Shown in pieces: positions 42,188-51,253 of a stretch of 64,000 bases of DNA. The notes below the pieces were generated by a model. That model was not told where the DNA came from, searched no databases, and saw nothing but the letters and a program-made list of their open reading frames with translations. The translations under genes and the position numbers were made by a program. The first letter of the stretch is position 1. Each line of letters begins with the position of its first letter. Origin of the DNA: an uncultured Actinomycetes bacterium (lineage in GTDB: Bacteria > Actinomycetota > Acidimicrobiia > Acidimicrobiales > Acidimicrobilacustridaceae); NCBI GenBank assembly GCA_937927725.1, contig CALBSE010000008.1, forward strand, positions 124,001 to 188,000. Reading direction: 5' to 3'.

Positions 42188-43705
42188 TTAGCCGGCGGCG
42201 GGTTTCGCAATGCGGGGAAAGAGACCATCGCCCTTCACGACGGGCAGCCCACCGGGGTACCCGCCCCACGCCGCGCCGGCGACGCCAGCATCGGTTGGCG
42301 ATCCTGCTAGCCCGATGCGTTCCCAAATCTGCGCGCAGGTTTCAGGCATAGCTGGGGTCGCAAGAATCGAAACGATGCGAAGCACTTCGAGCGCGTCACC
42401 CATCACCGCGTCAAGTGCAGGACTGGGATCCATCTTCCACGGCTCATTTGCCTCGAGGTGAGCGTTGGCCGCACCAACGAGACGCCACGTTGCTTCAAGA
42501 GCGATGCTCGGTGTGATGTTGTTCCAACCAGCAATCGTGTCGGCAAGCGATTGCGCCGCAATGTCGGCAAGAGGCGAATCAGCAGCAGGAGCTGGTCCGA
42601 TTCCGTCGCACTTCTTGCCGACAACAGTCGCGACGCGCGACAACAGGTTTCCGAGATTGTTCGCGAGATCAGCGTTGTAACGCGTGACCATCGACTCGTA
42701 AGAGAAATCGCCATCGGGACCAAACGGATTGTCACGAAGGAAGTGATAACGGAATCCGTCGACGCCAAAATCGGCGACAAGGTCAGCCGGAAAAATTTGA
42801 TTGAGTCGGGTCTTTGACATCTTCTCGCCGCCAACGAGCAGGAAGCCGTGGACCGCAAGTTTCTTCGGCGGTTCGATTCCCGCCGCAAGACACATCGCAG
42901 GCCAATACACACAGTGAAAGCGCAGGATGTCTTTGCCAAGAAGGTGGTGAACCTGAGGCCACCATTCGGCAAACCGCTCAGGGTCGGCGCCGTATCCAAC
43001 CGCTGTTGCGTAATTAATGAGGGCGTCGTACCAGACATAGAAAACATGGCCTTCGTCCCACGGCACCGGAACGCCCCACGAGATCGAGGTACGCGAGACC
43101 GAGACATCGTCAAGGCCTTGCTTGATGATGCCGAGCGCTTCGTTGCGCTTGCCTTCTGGCTGCACGCATCCGGGGTTCGCCGCATACCAATCAAGTAGCG
43201 GTTGTTCGAACTTCGACAACTCAAAGAACCAGTTGTCTTCTTCAAGCCATTCGACGGGTCGTCCGTGAATCGGACAGTTGCCGTCCACGAGATCGGCCTC
43301 GTTGTAATACGCCTCGCACGGGACGCAATAGTGACCCGAATACGAACCCTTGCGGATCCAGCCGTTGTCGAAGATCGCTTGCATGAACGCCTGCACGGAC
43401 GTGATGTGTCGGGGCTCGGTCGTGCGAATGAAATCGTCGTTGCTGATATTCAGCAATTCCCACACTTCACGAAAGCGGGCGCTCGTGCGATCGGCTTGTT
43501 CGAGCGGAGTGATGCCGTTGGCCTCGGCCGAACGCTGAATCTTCAGACCGTGTTCGTCGGTGCCCGTGAGGAAGAAGGTCGGGTCACCAGCAAGGCGATG
43601 CCACCGGGCCAATGCGTCTGCCGTCACCGTCGTATAGGCGTGCCCGATATGGGGCACGTCGTTCACGTAATAGATAGGAGTGGTGACGTAGAAGGGTTGA
43701 GACAC
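42188..43705 (-). CDS. metG: Methionyl-tRNA synthetase
   Basis: A 505-residue class I synthetase: TPIYYVNDVPHIGHAYTTVT holds the HIGH motif, the connective peptide has a knuckle CVPCEAYY with CPIH for zinc, and the second signature is KMSKT in GGEKMSKTRLNQIF (the usual form is KMSKS). The anticodon-binding helices fill the C-terminus; no dimerisation OB domain is present, so it is the monomeric form. GTG start with TAGCCT six bases before, so a leaderless message that continues to tatD is likely. Confidence 0.97.
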   Translation of the reverse strand: MSQPFYVTTPIYYVNDVPHIGHAYTTVTADALARWHRLAGDPTFFLTGTDEHGLKIQRSAEANGITPLEQADRTSARFREVWELLNISNDDFIRTTEPRHITSVQAFMQAIFDNGWIRKGSYSGHYCVPCEAYYNEADLVDGNCPIHGRPVEWLEEDNWFFELSKFEQPLLDWYAANPGCVQPEGKRNEALGIIKQGLDDVSVSRTSISWGVPVPWDEGHVFYVWYDALINYATAVGYGADPERFAEWWPQVHHLLGKDILRFHCVYWPAMCLAAGIEPPKKLAVHGFLLVGGEKMSKTRLNQIFPADLVADFGVDGFRYHFLRDNPFGPDGDFSYESMVTRYNADLANNLGNLLSRVATVVGKKCDGIGPAPAADSPLADIAAQSLADTIAGWNNITPSIALEATWRLVGAANAHLEANEPWKMDPSPALDAVMGDALEVLRIVSILATPAMPETCAQIWERIGLAGSPTDAGVAGAAWGGYPGGLPVVKGDGLFPRIAKPAAG

Positions 43706-43711
43706 ACCGCA

Positions 43712-43717
43712 AGGCTA
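43712..43717 (-). promoter_or_regulatory. Candidate leaderless -10 (TAGCCT)
   Basis: TAGCCT on the minus strand ends 6 nt before the GTG at 43705 of metG. Confidence 0.5.
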
Positions 43718-43819
43718 CGGGTCCACGACAACTCCGACGAACCACAAGCGATAGACCACGCTGATCAGCCTTCAATCCGGTGATGAGGTGCGCGTGTCAG
43801 GATTGACGGAGCGGGCCAA

Positions 43820-44614
43820 GTGGCCAATTCGATTGGGGAACTCATGGGACAGCTCGACGGACGCGTTGCAGTGATCACCGGCGGCGGCCGAGGAATCGGT
43901 GAGGCGATTGCGCTTCGGTATGCGGCCGAAGGAGCGACCATCGTTGTCTCGTCGCGAACCGCCTCTGATCTTGAGAACACACTCAGTACGGCCAAGCTCG
44001 GTGCCGACAGGGGTCTCGCCGTTGTCGCCGATGCGACCGATCGAGACGATGCCCGTCGACCTGTCTACGAGGCACTAACGCGCTTCGGCCGAATCGATGT
44101 GCTGGTGAACAACGTTGGCGGAACGGTCGGAAAGAACGATCCATTCCTTGCCGACGACGAAGCATTCGAGGCGACACTCGTTCTCTGCCTCACCAGCGCT
44201 TGGTGGACAACGAGCGCGGCACTTCCGAGCATGCGAGATCAAGGATTCGGGCGGATCATCAGCATCGGTTCCGGCACATCGAAGACAACCGGCGCATCAC
44301 TCCCCTACACAACGGCGAAGCATGCGCTCGTTGGTTTCACCAAGGAACTCGCCAAGACCGGAGCACCGTTCGGCATCAACGCAAACCTCCTTTGCCCGGG
44401 TTGGACCAGAACCTCGCTCGTAGATTTCGAGCGCATCGCCCAGGCTCGCGGTACCTCGGTTGCGATTGAAGAGGAACGTGCTGCTTCCGAAAGCCTGCAA
44501 CATCGGGTACTCGAAGCCACCGAGCTCACAGGAATGGCCACGCTGCTGGCGAGCGATGACGGCCGTGGCATCACCGGTCAGGTCATTAGCGTTGACGGCG
44601 GATACAAGGTCTGA
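43820..44614 (+). CDS. Short-chain dehydrogenase/reductase
   Basis: A 264-residue classical SDR: cofactor loop VAVITGGGRGIGEAIALRYA, VVADATDRDDARRPVYE, structural NNVGG, catalytic Ser in SIGSGTSKTTG, and YTTAK with the catalytic Tyr and Lys. It ends in the usual GQVISVDGGYKV. It acts on an alcohol or ketone with NAD(P). The start is GTG 43820, with GGAG eight bases before; ATG 43844 (MGQLDGRVAV) is also possible. It is divergent from metG and converges on the kinase-like gene. Confidence 0.88.
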   Translation: MANSIGELMGQLDGRVAVITGGGRGIGEAIALRYAAEGATIVVSSRTASDLENTLSTAKLGADRGLAVVADATDRDDARRPVYEALTRFGRIDVLVNNVGGTVGKNDPFLADDEAFEATLVLCLTSAWWTTSAALPSMRDQGFGRIISIGSGTSKTTGASLPYTTAKHALVGFTKELAKTGAPFGINANLLCPGWTRTSLVDFERIAQARGTSVAIEEERAASESLQHRVLEATELTGMATLLASDDGRGITGQVISVDGGYKV

Positions 44615-44631
44615 ACCAGCGGCCGCAGTTT

Positions 44632-45630
44632 TCAACGATTGTCGAGAACCTCAAGCGCGCGTTCGAGAAATCCCATAGCGCCGGCTCCGACATCGACAAG
44701 GTCTGGCCGAGTCGCGTCATGCAATGACCGTTGGTAGATCCCTTCGAGCAACACCGCCATGCGGAAGTTGTAGAGCACCTCGTAATAGGTGAGGTCTGAG
44801 GGGAGTTCGATATCGCGCTGTTCTCGATAGCGACTGATCAGTTCGGCGCGACGAGGCCAACCCGGCCCCGAAGTCGACTTCCCCCAGATTTCACAGAACC
44901 CGATGAGATCGAGAAGCGGATCGCCGATCGTCGCCGTTTCCCAATCGATGATCGCCGTCACCTGGCCCGGCGGTTGCGCAGCAATCAGCGCGTTGAACAT
45001 GTGGAAATCACCGTGCATGAGAGAAGGCTCGAACGATGCAGGGAGGTTTCTCGAGAGGAACGTCGTCACTCGTTCGAGCCCAGGGAGTTCGCGGCCGTTA
45101 TACGACGCAAGTTGACTCGTCCATCGTTCGACCTGACGTTCGTGGAATCCGTCGGGCTTGCCGAAATCGGACAGTGAACTCTGCCGCCAATCAAAGTCAT
45201 GAAGAGCAGCGAGGGCGTCAACCATTGCAAACGCAACGCTCGGTTGGTCCGCTGCGGTGAACGGTTCGGGAAGTGGAGGCGCAGGGTTCACCCCTTCGAC
45301 CTGCTGCATCAAGAAAAACGTGCAACCGAGCACGTCATGGTCCTCGCACAACGCGACAGTCTCGGGATGGGGGACGTTGGAACCGCTGAGCGCATCGAGA
45401 ATTCGGAACTCGCGGCGCATGCCTTCATCCGCTCGCTCAATTGCGACAGCGGCAGGACGACGAAGCACCCAGCGCGATGACCCGCGATGAATCGTGAACA
45501 TCGCGTTTGATCGACCTGAGGTCAACGGTGCGACCGCAATCGGCAATCCCGATTCGAGGCCTCTTCCGTCAAGCCACACACGTAGTCGTTCAACATCGAC
45601 AAGTTCCGAGGCAACGTGGACCTCGTTCAC
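44632..45630 (-). CDS. APH-like phosphotransferase family protein
   Basis: A 332-residue kinase-fold protein: the nucleotide lobe LTSGRSNAMFTIHRGSSRWV then WVLRRPAAVAI, and the catalytic Brenner motif SLMHGDFHMFNALIAA with AIIDWETATIGDPLLDL. In actinobacteria this subfamily is tied to acyl-CoA metabolism (the FadE36-type kinases and the N-terminal part of ACAD10/11 proteins, which phosphorylate 4-hydroxyacyl-CoAs). That fits the SDR directly upstream (GTGA overlap) and other beta-oxidation genes, so a hydroxyacyl substrate is likely and antibiotic resistance unlikely. Confidence 0.83.
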   Translation of the reverse strand: MNEVHVASELVDVERLRVWLDGRGLESGLPIAVAPLTSGRSNAMFTIHRGSSRWVLRRPAAVAIERADEGMRREFRILDALSGSNVPHPETVALCEDHDVLGCTFFLMQQVEGVNPAPPLPEPFTAADQPSVAFAMVDALAALHDFDWRQSSLSDFGKPDGFHERQVERWTSQLASYNGRELPGLERVTTFLSRNLPASFEPSLMHGDFHMFNALIAAQPPGQVTAIIDWETATIGDPLLDLIGFCEIWGKSTSGPGWPRRAELISRYREQRDIELPSDLTYYEVLYNFRMAVLLEGIYQRSLHDATRPDLVDVGAGAMGFLERALEVLDNR

Positions 45631-46382
45631 GAACCGCCGCCGTCGAGATTGAGAAGTGCGCCTGTCATATAGGAGGACGCATCTGAGGCCAGCAGCAACG
45701 CAGTTCCCACGATCTCTTCGGGCTGGCCAATATGCCCTACCGAAATCATTTTTGCGACGCGTTCAGCAGCTTCGGGAGTAGGGATCGCCTTGCTGAAACT
45801 GTCGGTGATGAACGGCCCGCAAACGATCGCGTTCACTCGAATACCCCGCGGACCGAACTCCTGGGCAGTCGCTTGCGTAATTGCATTGAGCGCCGCCTTC
45901 GAACCGGCGTAGACAACTGTGAACGGCGAAGGTCGCTGCGAGGCCTTTGTGCTGATGTTGATAATCGAACCACCAGCGGGCATGTAATCGGCCGCCATCG
46001 CCATGAGCCGCAACGGACCCTTGACGTTCACTCCGAATGTTTTGTCGAACAATTCCTCGGTGACGCCAGCGAGAGATGGCGGAACCGGGGCGATGCCCGC
46101 GTTATTCACCAAAATATCGATCTTGCCGAATTCTGCGACCGACGCCGCAATGAGTGCGTCGCATTGCGCCCAGTCCGCCACATGACAAGCAACCGCAAGC
46201 GCCCGACGCCCCTTCGCGCGGATCTCTGCGGCAACTTCCTCACACGCGTCGACTCGGCGGCTTGACACCACAATGTCGGCGCCCGCGTCGGCAAAGCCAA
46301 GCGCCATCGCACGGCCGAGCCCCTTGCTTGCGCCGGTGATCACCGCGACTTTGCCGGTGAGGTCGAAGAGCGCCGCAGTCAT
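45627..46382 (-). CDS. Short-chain dehydrogenase/reductase
   Basis: The 251-residue SDR shows VAVITGASKGLGRAMALGFA, NNAGIAPVPPS, INISTKASQRPSPFTVVYAG with catalytic Ser, YAGSK with Tyr and Lys, and the ending SSYMTGALLNLDGGGS. It follows the MBL-fold gene with 1 bp between and overlaps the kinase-like gene start, so the three form an operon. Substrate unknown. Confidence 0.88.
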   Translation of the reverse strand: MTAALFDLTGKVAVITGASKGLGRAMALGFADAGADIVVSSRRVDACEEVAAEIRAKGRRALAVACHVADWAQCDALIAASVAEFGKIDILVNNAGIAPVPPSLAGVTEELFDKTFGVNVKGPLRLMAMAADYMPAGGSIINISTKASQRPSPFTVVYAGSKAALNAITQATAQEFGPRGIRVNAIVCGPFITDSFSKAIPTPEAAERVAKMISVGHIGQPEEIVGTALLLASDASSYMTGALLNLDGGGS

Positions 46383-46383
46383 T

Positions 46384-47244
46384 TCAGAACGTTGTCTCGT
46401 GCGTTGCGTGGAATTCCCACTCGCCTTCGACGCTCACAATGTGCCCAGCGCTCGGGGCCGCGTAATGGGTGCCCAAAATCAGGGTGCCGGTGTCGCCATG
46501 CTCAGCGCGCATCTGCCGCCGAGAATCGCTGGCCTGCGCGCCGTTCCAGTCACCGCTCATGCCCCATTCGATCTCCGCCCACTGCACCGGATGGTGCGTG
46601 GCATCGCCGGTGATGAGCGCACGCGAACCGTTTGACTCGATGAGCACCGACATGTGTCCAGGCGAATGACCGGGCGTGGGGATGAAACGCACCTCGCTCG
46701 TGACGCGGTGATCAGCGTCGACGAGATCGACAAGACCTGCTTCGACAACAGGCGCAACGGTGTCGGGAAGGTTCCACGCATAACCGCCGGGTTCGGCCAT
46801 CCACGCCTCGTACTCGGCTCGACCAAACAGATAGCGCGCGTTGGGAAATGTCGGAACCCAATTGCCGTCTTCACGTTTCGTGTTCCAGCCCACATGATCG
46901 AAATGCAGGTGAGTGCAGCAAACAATGTCGATCGACTCTGCGGGAAAGCCCGCTGCGGCAAGCCGCTTCAGAAACGCGGGGTCGCCAGTGAAGCCAGGTA
47001 ATCCAGCCATGTCGCGATCGCCGACGCATGTGTCGACGATGATTCGAACGCCGCTGCTTTCAATCAGGAATGCATGGATCGAGAGATCTGTCATGCCCTC
47101 GTCATCGATGAAGTCAGGCATGAGCCACGACTGATGGGCGGCAAGCGCTTCCTCGGTGGCCAGAGGAAGCAACCCGCTCAGGGGAAGTTCTTGCTCGAGT
47201 TCAACAACCTTCGTGACTGCGACTTCACCAATTTTCCAACGCAT
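46384..47244 (-). CDS. MBL-fold metallo-hydrolase
   Basis: A 286-residue metallo-beta-lactamase-fold enzyme with zinc motif CCTHLHFDHVGWN, further ligands in TPGHSPGHMSVLI and ALITGDATHHP, and a late His in ILGTHYAAPS. The overall pattern matches quorum-quenching lactonases and related hydrolases of diverse substrates. GGGGGA five bases before the ATG at 47244 selects this start over a longer frame. First gene of an operon with an SDR and an APH-like kinase. Confidence 0.88.
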   Translation of the reverse strand: MRWKIGEVAVTKVVELEQELPLSGLLPLATEEALAAHQSWLMPDFIDDEGMTDLSIHAFLIESSGVRIIVDTCVGDRDMAGLPGFTGDPAFLKRLAAAGFPAESIDIVCCTHLHFDHVGWNTKREDGNWVPTFPNARYLFGRAEYEAWMAEPGGYAWNLPDTVAPVVEAGLVDLVDADHRVTSEVRFIPTPGHSPGHMSVLIESNGSRALITGDATHHPVQWAEIEWGMSGDWNGAQASDSRRQMRAEHGDTGTLILGTHYAAPSAGHIVSVEGEWEFHATHETTF

Positions 47245-47412
47245 GTGTCCCCCAGACGCGATCTCGTCGAGCTCGAGCTCCAAGCGTGCCACGCCGCAGG
47301 CGGCTCGGCGACCGCAAGGACCGCGGTAAGACCCGCCGTCTTGGCGATAACACGACGTAAAGATTGGCCGAGTTCGTCGGGAGATCAACGGCGGCTGGGG
47401 TTCAATCCGTGC

Positions 47413-49392
47413 ATGACTGAAGTCTCTGATGCCCCCGCCACTTCCGTAGGACCACTTCCGGCCCCGATTTCAACGCCGATCCCAGAGTCAAAGGGATACC
47501 GAATCAAGTCCAAGATCCTCGGACAACCACTCACGAATGATCAGCTCGAACACGAGCGGTTAGGGAAGCCAACCGCTCTGGCGGTGTTCGCATCGGATGC
47601 GCTGTCCTCAACCGCATACGCCTCAGAGGAAATTCTGCGAACCCTGTTGATGATCGGCGGGGCTGGCGGCATCGGCGTCCTCGCTTTTCGTTACCTCACG
47701 CCGATCACGATCGCTCTCGTTCTTGTTCTCGTCATTCTGATTTTCAGTTATCGACAGACCATCAAGGCCTACCCGTCAGCTGGCGGCGCATACATCGTCA
47801 CCAAAGACAATCTCGGGCTTATTCCCGCCCAAATCGCAGGCGTTGCGCTTCTTACCGATTACATCTTGACGGTCGCCGTTTCGGTCTCCGCTGGTGTTGC
47901 TGCGCTTTATTCAGCGTTCCACCCGCTCTACCCCTACCGAGTTCCGATCGCTCTTGCCTTCATCGCAATCATCTGCGTCGGAAACCTCCGCGGAGTAAAA
48001 GAATCCGGCAAACTTTTTGCCGTTCCGACGTATGCGTTCATCGTCGCGATGTTCTTGATGGTCGGAACAGGCATCTTTAAAGCCATCTTCGGAGGCGGCT
48101 TGGAGCATGTGGTCCCGCAGGATCCCGCCGCTCTTGAAGCAACGGGCGCGGTTGGAATCGTCCTCGTACTTCACGCATTCGCCTCTGGTGGGGCTGCAAT
48201 GACCGGCGTTGAAGCAATTTCCAATGGCGTGCCGGCGTTCCGACCCGTTGAGTGGAAGCACGCTCGAGAAACCCTGACCGTTATGGGTCTGCTTCTCGGT
48301 TCCATGTTTCTCGGAATTTCCTGGCTGGCAGCAAAAATGCAGATCGTCCCCAGTGACTCGAAGACGGTGATCGCGCAGATGGCGCAATCCATCTACGGAT
48401 CCGGAACTGCAGGGCACATTCTCTTTCTGCTCACGCAAGCAGCGACGATGCTCATCCTTGTACTCGCCGCAAATACAAGTTTCGCCGACTTCCCTCGGCT
48501 TGCGAGCTTCCATGCGGACGACGCATTTATGCCGAAGCAACTCACAAAACGTGGTCACAGGCTGGTGTTCTCCAACGGAATCATTGCTCTTGCAATTGCG
48601 GGATCAATCCCCGTCATCATTTTCCAGGCAGACGTCACCCATCTGATTCCGCTTTATGCAATTGGCGTCTTCACCAGCTTCACACTCTCGCAAGCGGGCA
48701 TGGCGAGAAAGCACATCAAGGACAAGGATCCGGGCTGGAAGTTGGGCCTCGTCGTCAACGGCCTTGGAGCAGTAACGACACTTGTCGTAACTGTCGTCAT
48801 TGCGATCTTCAAATTCTGGGGCGGAGCATGGTTCATCATGCTTCTCGTCCCGATCATGGTTCTTCTTTTGATGCGCCTTAACAAGCAATACGAGTCGGAG
48901 AAGGAAGAGCTCGAAGTCGAACTCGAAAAGGTGAAGACGCTTTCAGTTCGACCGCTTCATACGATCGTGGTCATGATCGGCGAGATCGATCGAAGTTCGG
49001 CGAGAGCACTTCTCTATGCCCGATCCCTTGCCCCTCAAACGGTACGAGCGGTCCACTTTGCGACCGATGAAGCTCACGCCTCTCAACTCATGGATGATTG
49101 GCAGTCCCTTGATCTTGAGCAAATCCCTCTAGAGATCATTGAATGCCCAGACCGACGAATGAATCGAGCTGCACTCGAAATGGCAGCTTCAATCACCAGC
49201 AATCGGGATGTCGAATTAACGGTCCTCATCCCGAGACGCGAATACCGGCACCTGTGGCATCGATTGCTCCATGACCGAACCAGTGACTCAATCGCTCACA
49301 CTCTTGCGGGCCTCAAGCACACAAACGTCACGTTTGTTCCGTACCTCCTTGGCGATGGCGTCTCCCAAAATGCTGGAAGTCCCACTCCGTAG
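47413..49392 (+). CDS. kimA: KimA-like APC-superfamily potassium importer, copy 2
   Basis: A 659-residue paralogue of the transporter at 32.5 kb, alike almost end to end: SDALSSTAYASEEILRTLLM, KAYPSAGGAYIVTKDNLG, AFASGGAAMTGVEAISNGVP, FHADDAFMPKQLTKRGHRLV and the USP-like tail (VLIPRREYRHLWHRLLHDR). It is followed 9 bp later by a KdpD-like kinase and KdpE. The ATG at 47413 gives a protein co-linear with copy 1; a frame from 47074 overlaps the MBL gene. K+ uptake is inferred from the KimA family and the Kdp-type regulators. Confidence 0.85.
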   Translation: MTEVSDAPATSVGPLPAPISTPIPESKGYRIKSKILGQPLTNDQLEHERLGKPTALAVFASDALSSTAYASEEILRTLLMIGGAGGIGVLAFRYLTPITIALVLVLVILIFSYRQTIKAYPSAGGAYIVTKDNLGLIPAQIAGVALLTDYILTVAVSVSAGVAALYSAFHPLYPYRVPIALAFIAIICVGNLRGVKESGKLFAVPTYAFIVAMFLMVGTGIFKAIFGGGLEHVVPQDPAALEATGAVGIVLVLHAFASGGAAMTGVEAISNGVPAFRPVEWKHARETLTVMGLLLGSMFLGISWLAAKMQIVPSDSKTVIAQMAQSIYGSGTAGHILFLLTQAATMLILVLAANTSFADFPRLASFHADDAFMPKQLTKRGHRLVFSNGIIALAIAGSIPVIIFQADVTHLIPLYAIGVFTSFTLSQAGMARKHIKDKDPGWKLGLVVNGLGAVTTLVVTVVIAIFKFWGGAWFIMLLVPIMVLLLMRLNKQYESEKEELEVELEKVKTLSVRPLHTIVVMIGEIDRSSARALLYARSLAPQTVRAVHFATDEAHASQLMDDWQSLDLEQIPLEIIECPDRRMNRAALEMAASITSNRDVELTVLIPRREYRHLWHRLLHDRTSDSIAHTLAGLKHTNVTFVPYLLGDGVSQNAGSPTP

Positions 49393-49401
49393 ACTCATCC
49401 C

Positions 49402-50499
49402 GTGCGTCCTCGTCGACTTTTCGCCGCAGCGGCTTTCTCCATCACTTCCATCACCGCGCTTATCGCGATCGTTGACCGTCTCTCCACGCCACCGAAACTT
49501 TCCACCGACCTCTTGCTCTTCCTTGGGATCGTGGTTGGCGCCGCTTTGATCGGAGGGTTCTTGGCTGGAGTGGCGACTGCAGTCATTTCGTTTCCAACCA
49601 TCGTCTGGTTCTTAACGAAACCCGTCCATTCGTTTCGAATCGCAGGAGGCGAAGAATTCGCTGCTCTAGTGGTTTTCTTCGCTGTTGCGATCATTGTGAG
49701 CGCTCTCGTCGACCAAGTTGCTCGCCGATCGGCTGATGCCGAATCCGCACGGGGAGAAGCCGCCACGCTCGAGGCTGCCGCAGAAGGAGACAGGCTCCGT
49801 ACCGCCATTCTGCGCGCTGTCTCTCACGATCTCCGCACTCCGCTCGCGTCAATCAAGGCGTCGGCATCAAGCCTCCTTCAGCAAGATATCGAGTGGAATG
49901 AACACGACAAAAGAGAATTCCTCACAACAATCGACGAAGAAGCAGACCGACTCGATCGAATAGTTGGGAATCTTCTCGACCTCAGCAGACTCCAAGCTGG
50001 CGTCGTGCGACCAGAGTTAACGAATGTGACGGCAATCGTGGCCATTCGCAACGCCATCGGCGGCATCGGCGCCGAACACGCAGACCTTTCTATCGACATC
50101 AAAAACAACGACCTCGAAGTTGCCGCCGATCAAGTCTTGCTGGAACGAGCTATCGCCAACCTTGTTGCCAATGCGGTCCGGCACGGTTCGCCCGATGAAC
50201 CGATCGAGATCCAAGCATTCAGCAACAAGGAAATGGTTTCGATCCTCGTCATCGATCACGGACCAGGCATGACCAAAGCTGACCGCGCATTGGCGTTCGA
50301 ACCATTCCACACGGCAGGCGACCAAACCTCTGGAGCTGGGACAGGCCTTGGCCTGGCAGTTGCGCACGGATTTGTTGAAGCTATGGGCGGATCAATCGCT
50401 CTCAAGGAAACTCCCGGCGGCGGCCTCACCGCCGAACTGCTGCTCCGTTCCCCAACCCCGTCGCCAGCGATGAAGAATCGATCGGTGGCGTTTCAATGA
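49402..50499 (+). CDS. KdpD-like sensor histidine kinase, short form
   Basis: The 365-residue kinase has about four membrane helices (DUF4118 type, 1-105; LSTDLLLFLGIVVGAALIGG), then HisKA with the phosphorylated His in LRAVSHDLRTPLASIKAS, N-box IANLVANAVRHGS, and ATP motifs VIDHGPGM and GAGTGLGLAVAHGFVEAMGG. It equals the C-terminal half of KdpD and lacks the N-terminal KdpD and USP domains that sense ATP/K+. No kdpFABC pump genes are nearby, so the likely target is the KimA gene directly upstream (inference). GTG start. Confidence 0.86.
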   Translation: MRPRRLFAAAAFSITSITALIAIVDRLSTPPKLSTDLLLFLGIVVGAALIGGFLAGVATAVISFPTIVWFLTKPVHSFRIAGGEEFAALVVFFAVAIIVSALVDQVARRSADAESARGEAATLEAAAEGDRLRTAILRAVSHDLRTPLASIKASASSLLQQDIEWNEHDKREFLTTIDEEADRLDRIVGNLLDLSRLQAGVVRPELTNVTAIVAIRNAIGGIGAEHADLSIDIKNNDLEVAADQVLLERAIANLVANAVRHGSPDEPIEIQAFSNKEMVSILVIDHGPGMTKADRALAFEPFHTAGDQTSGAGTGLGLAVAHGFVEAMGGSIALKETPGGGLTAELLLRSPTPSPAMKNRSVAFQ

Positions 50500-51170
50500 C
50501 CACAGTCCTTGTCGTCGACGACGAGCCTCAAATTCGTCGGGCACTTGTCACCAATCTTCGCGCTCGAGACTTCGAAGTCGTCGAAGCATCCTCGGGCGAA
50601 GAAGCGCTCCGCCTCGCAGCAGAACGACATCCCGATGTGATCATCCTCGACATCGGACTTCCTGGAATCGATGGCATCGAGGTTGTGCACGGGATCCGAG
50701 GATGGAGTTCGGTCCCCATCATCATGCTCTCGGTCAGACAGGACGAGGCCGACAAAGTTGAGGCACTCGACGCCGGCGCCGACGATTACCTCACCAAGCC
50801 ATTCGGCATGAACGAGCTTCTGGCACGACTCCGGGCGGCGCTGCGTCGCTCCTCAACAGCGACCGAAGAACCCCTCATCACGACCGAATCGTTCACGATC
50901 GACCTCGCCTCAAAGCGTGTTCATCGCGGAACTGAAGAAGTCCATCTCACTCCCACCGAATGGGGAATAACCGAACTCCTGGTTCGGAATCCCGACCGAC
51001 TTGTTTCTCAGCAAACGCTCCTCCAATCGGTGTGGGGGCCGGCCTACGGCAAAGAGGGGCACTACTTGCGGGTCTACATGTCGGCAATCCGTCGCAAACT
51101 CGAGGCCGACCCCGCCACTCCCCGACACTTCATTACCGAACCAGGCATGGGGTATCGCTTCGTCCCCTAA
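50496..51170 (+). CDS. KdpE-like OmpR/PhoB-family response regulator
   Basis: A 224-residue regulator: receiver domain with acidic pocket VLVVDDEPQIRRAL, phospho-acceptor Asp in VIILDIGLPGIDG, Lys in YLTKPFGMNELLAR, then a winged-helix domain (LTPTEWGITELLVRNPDRLV and HYLRVYMSAIRRKLEADP). The pattern is KdpE-type. The ATG overlaps the kinase stop by 4 bp. It probably controls kimA2 and its own operon. Confidence 0.92.
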   Translation: MTTVLVVDDEPQIRRALVTNLRARDFEVVEASSGEEALRLAAERHPDVIILDIGLPGIDGIEVVHGIRGWSSVPIIMLSVRQDEADKVEALDAGADDYLTKPFGMNELLARLRAALRRSSTATEEPLITTESFTIDLASKRVHRGTEEVHLTPTEWGITELLVRNPDRLVSQQTLLQSVWGPAYGKEGHYLRVYMSAIRRKLEADPATPRHFITEPGMGYRFVP

Positions 51171-51253
51171 TCCGAGTGCCGGGTTCTCATCTGTTCGACC
51201 CTGCACAGCAGTTCGGCAAGACTGCGACGACTCGCACTTCCGTAGGGGGAACT

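Noticed and set aside
44632..45630. Aminoglycoside resistance kinase
   Set aside because: The APH fold is there, but context with SDRs and acyl-CoA genes and the FadE36/ACAD10-type pattern point to acyl metabolism.
47269..47280. 12-bp palindrome GAGCTCGAGCTC upstream of the MBL gene
   Set aside because: It is a simple repeat of GAGCTC-like codons in a GC-rich gap, with no second copy seen; too weak to call an operator.
47074..47412. N-terminal extension of KimA copy 2 by 113 residues
   Set aside because: It is antisense to the MBL gene start and absent from copy 1.
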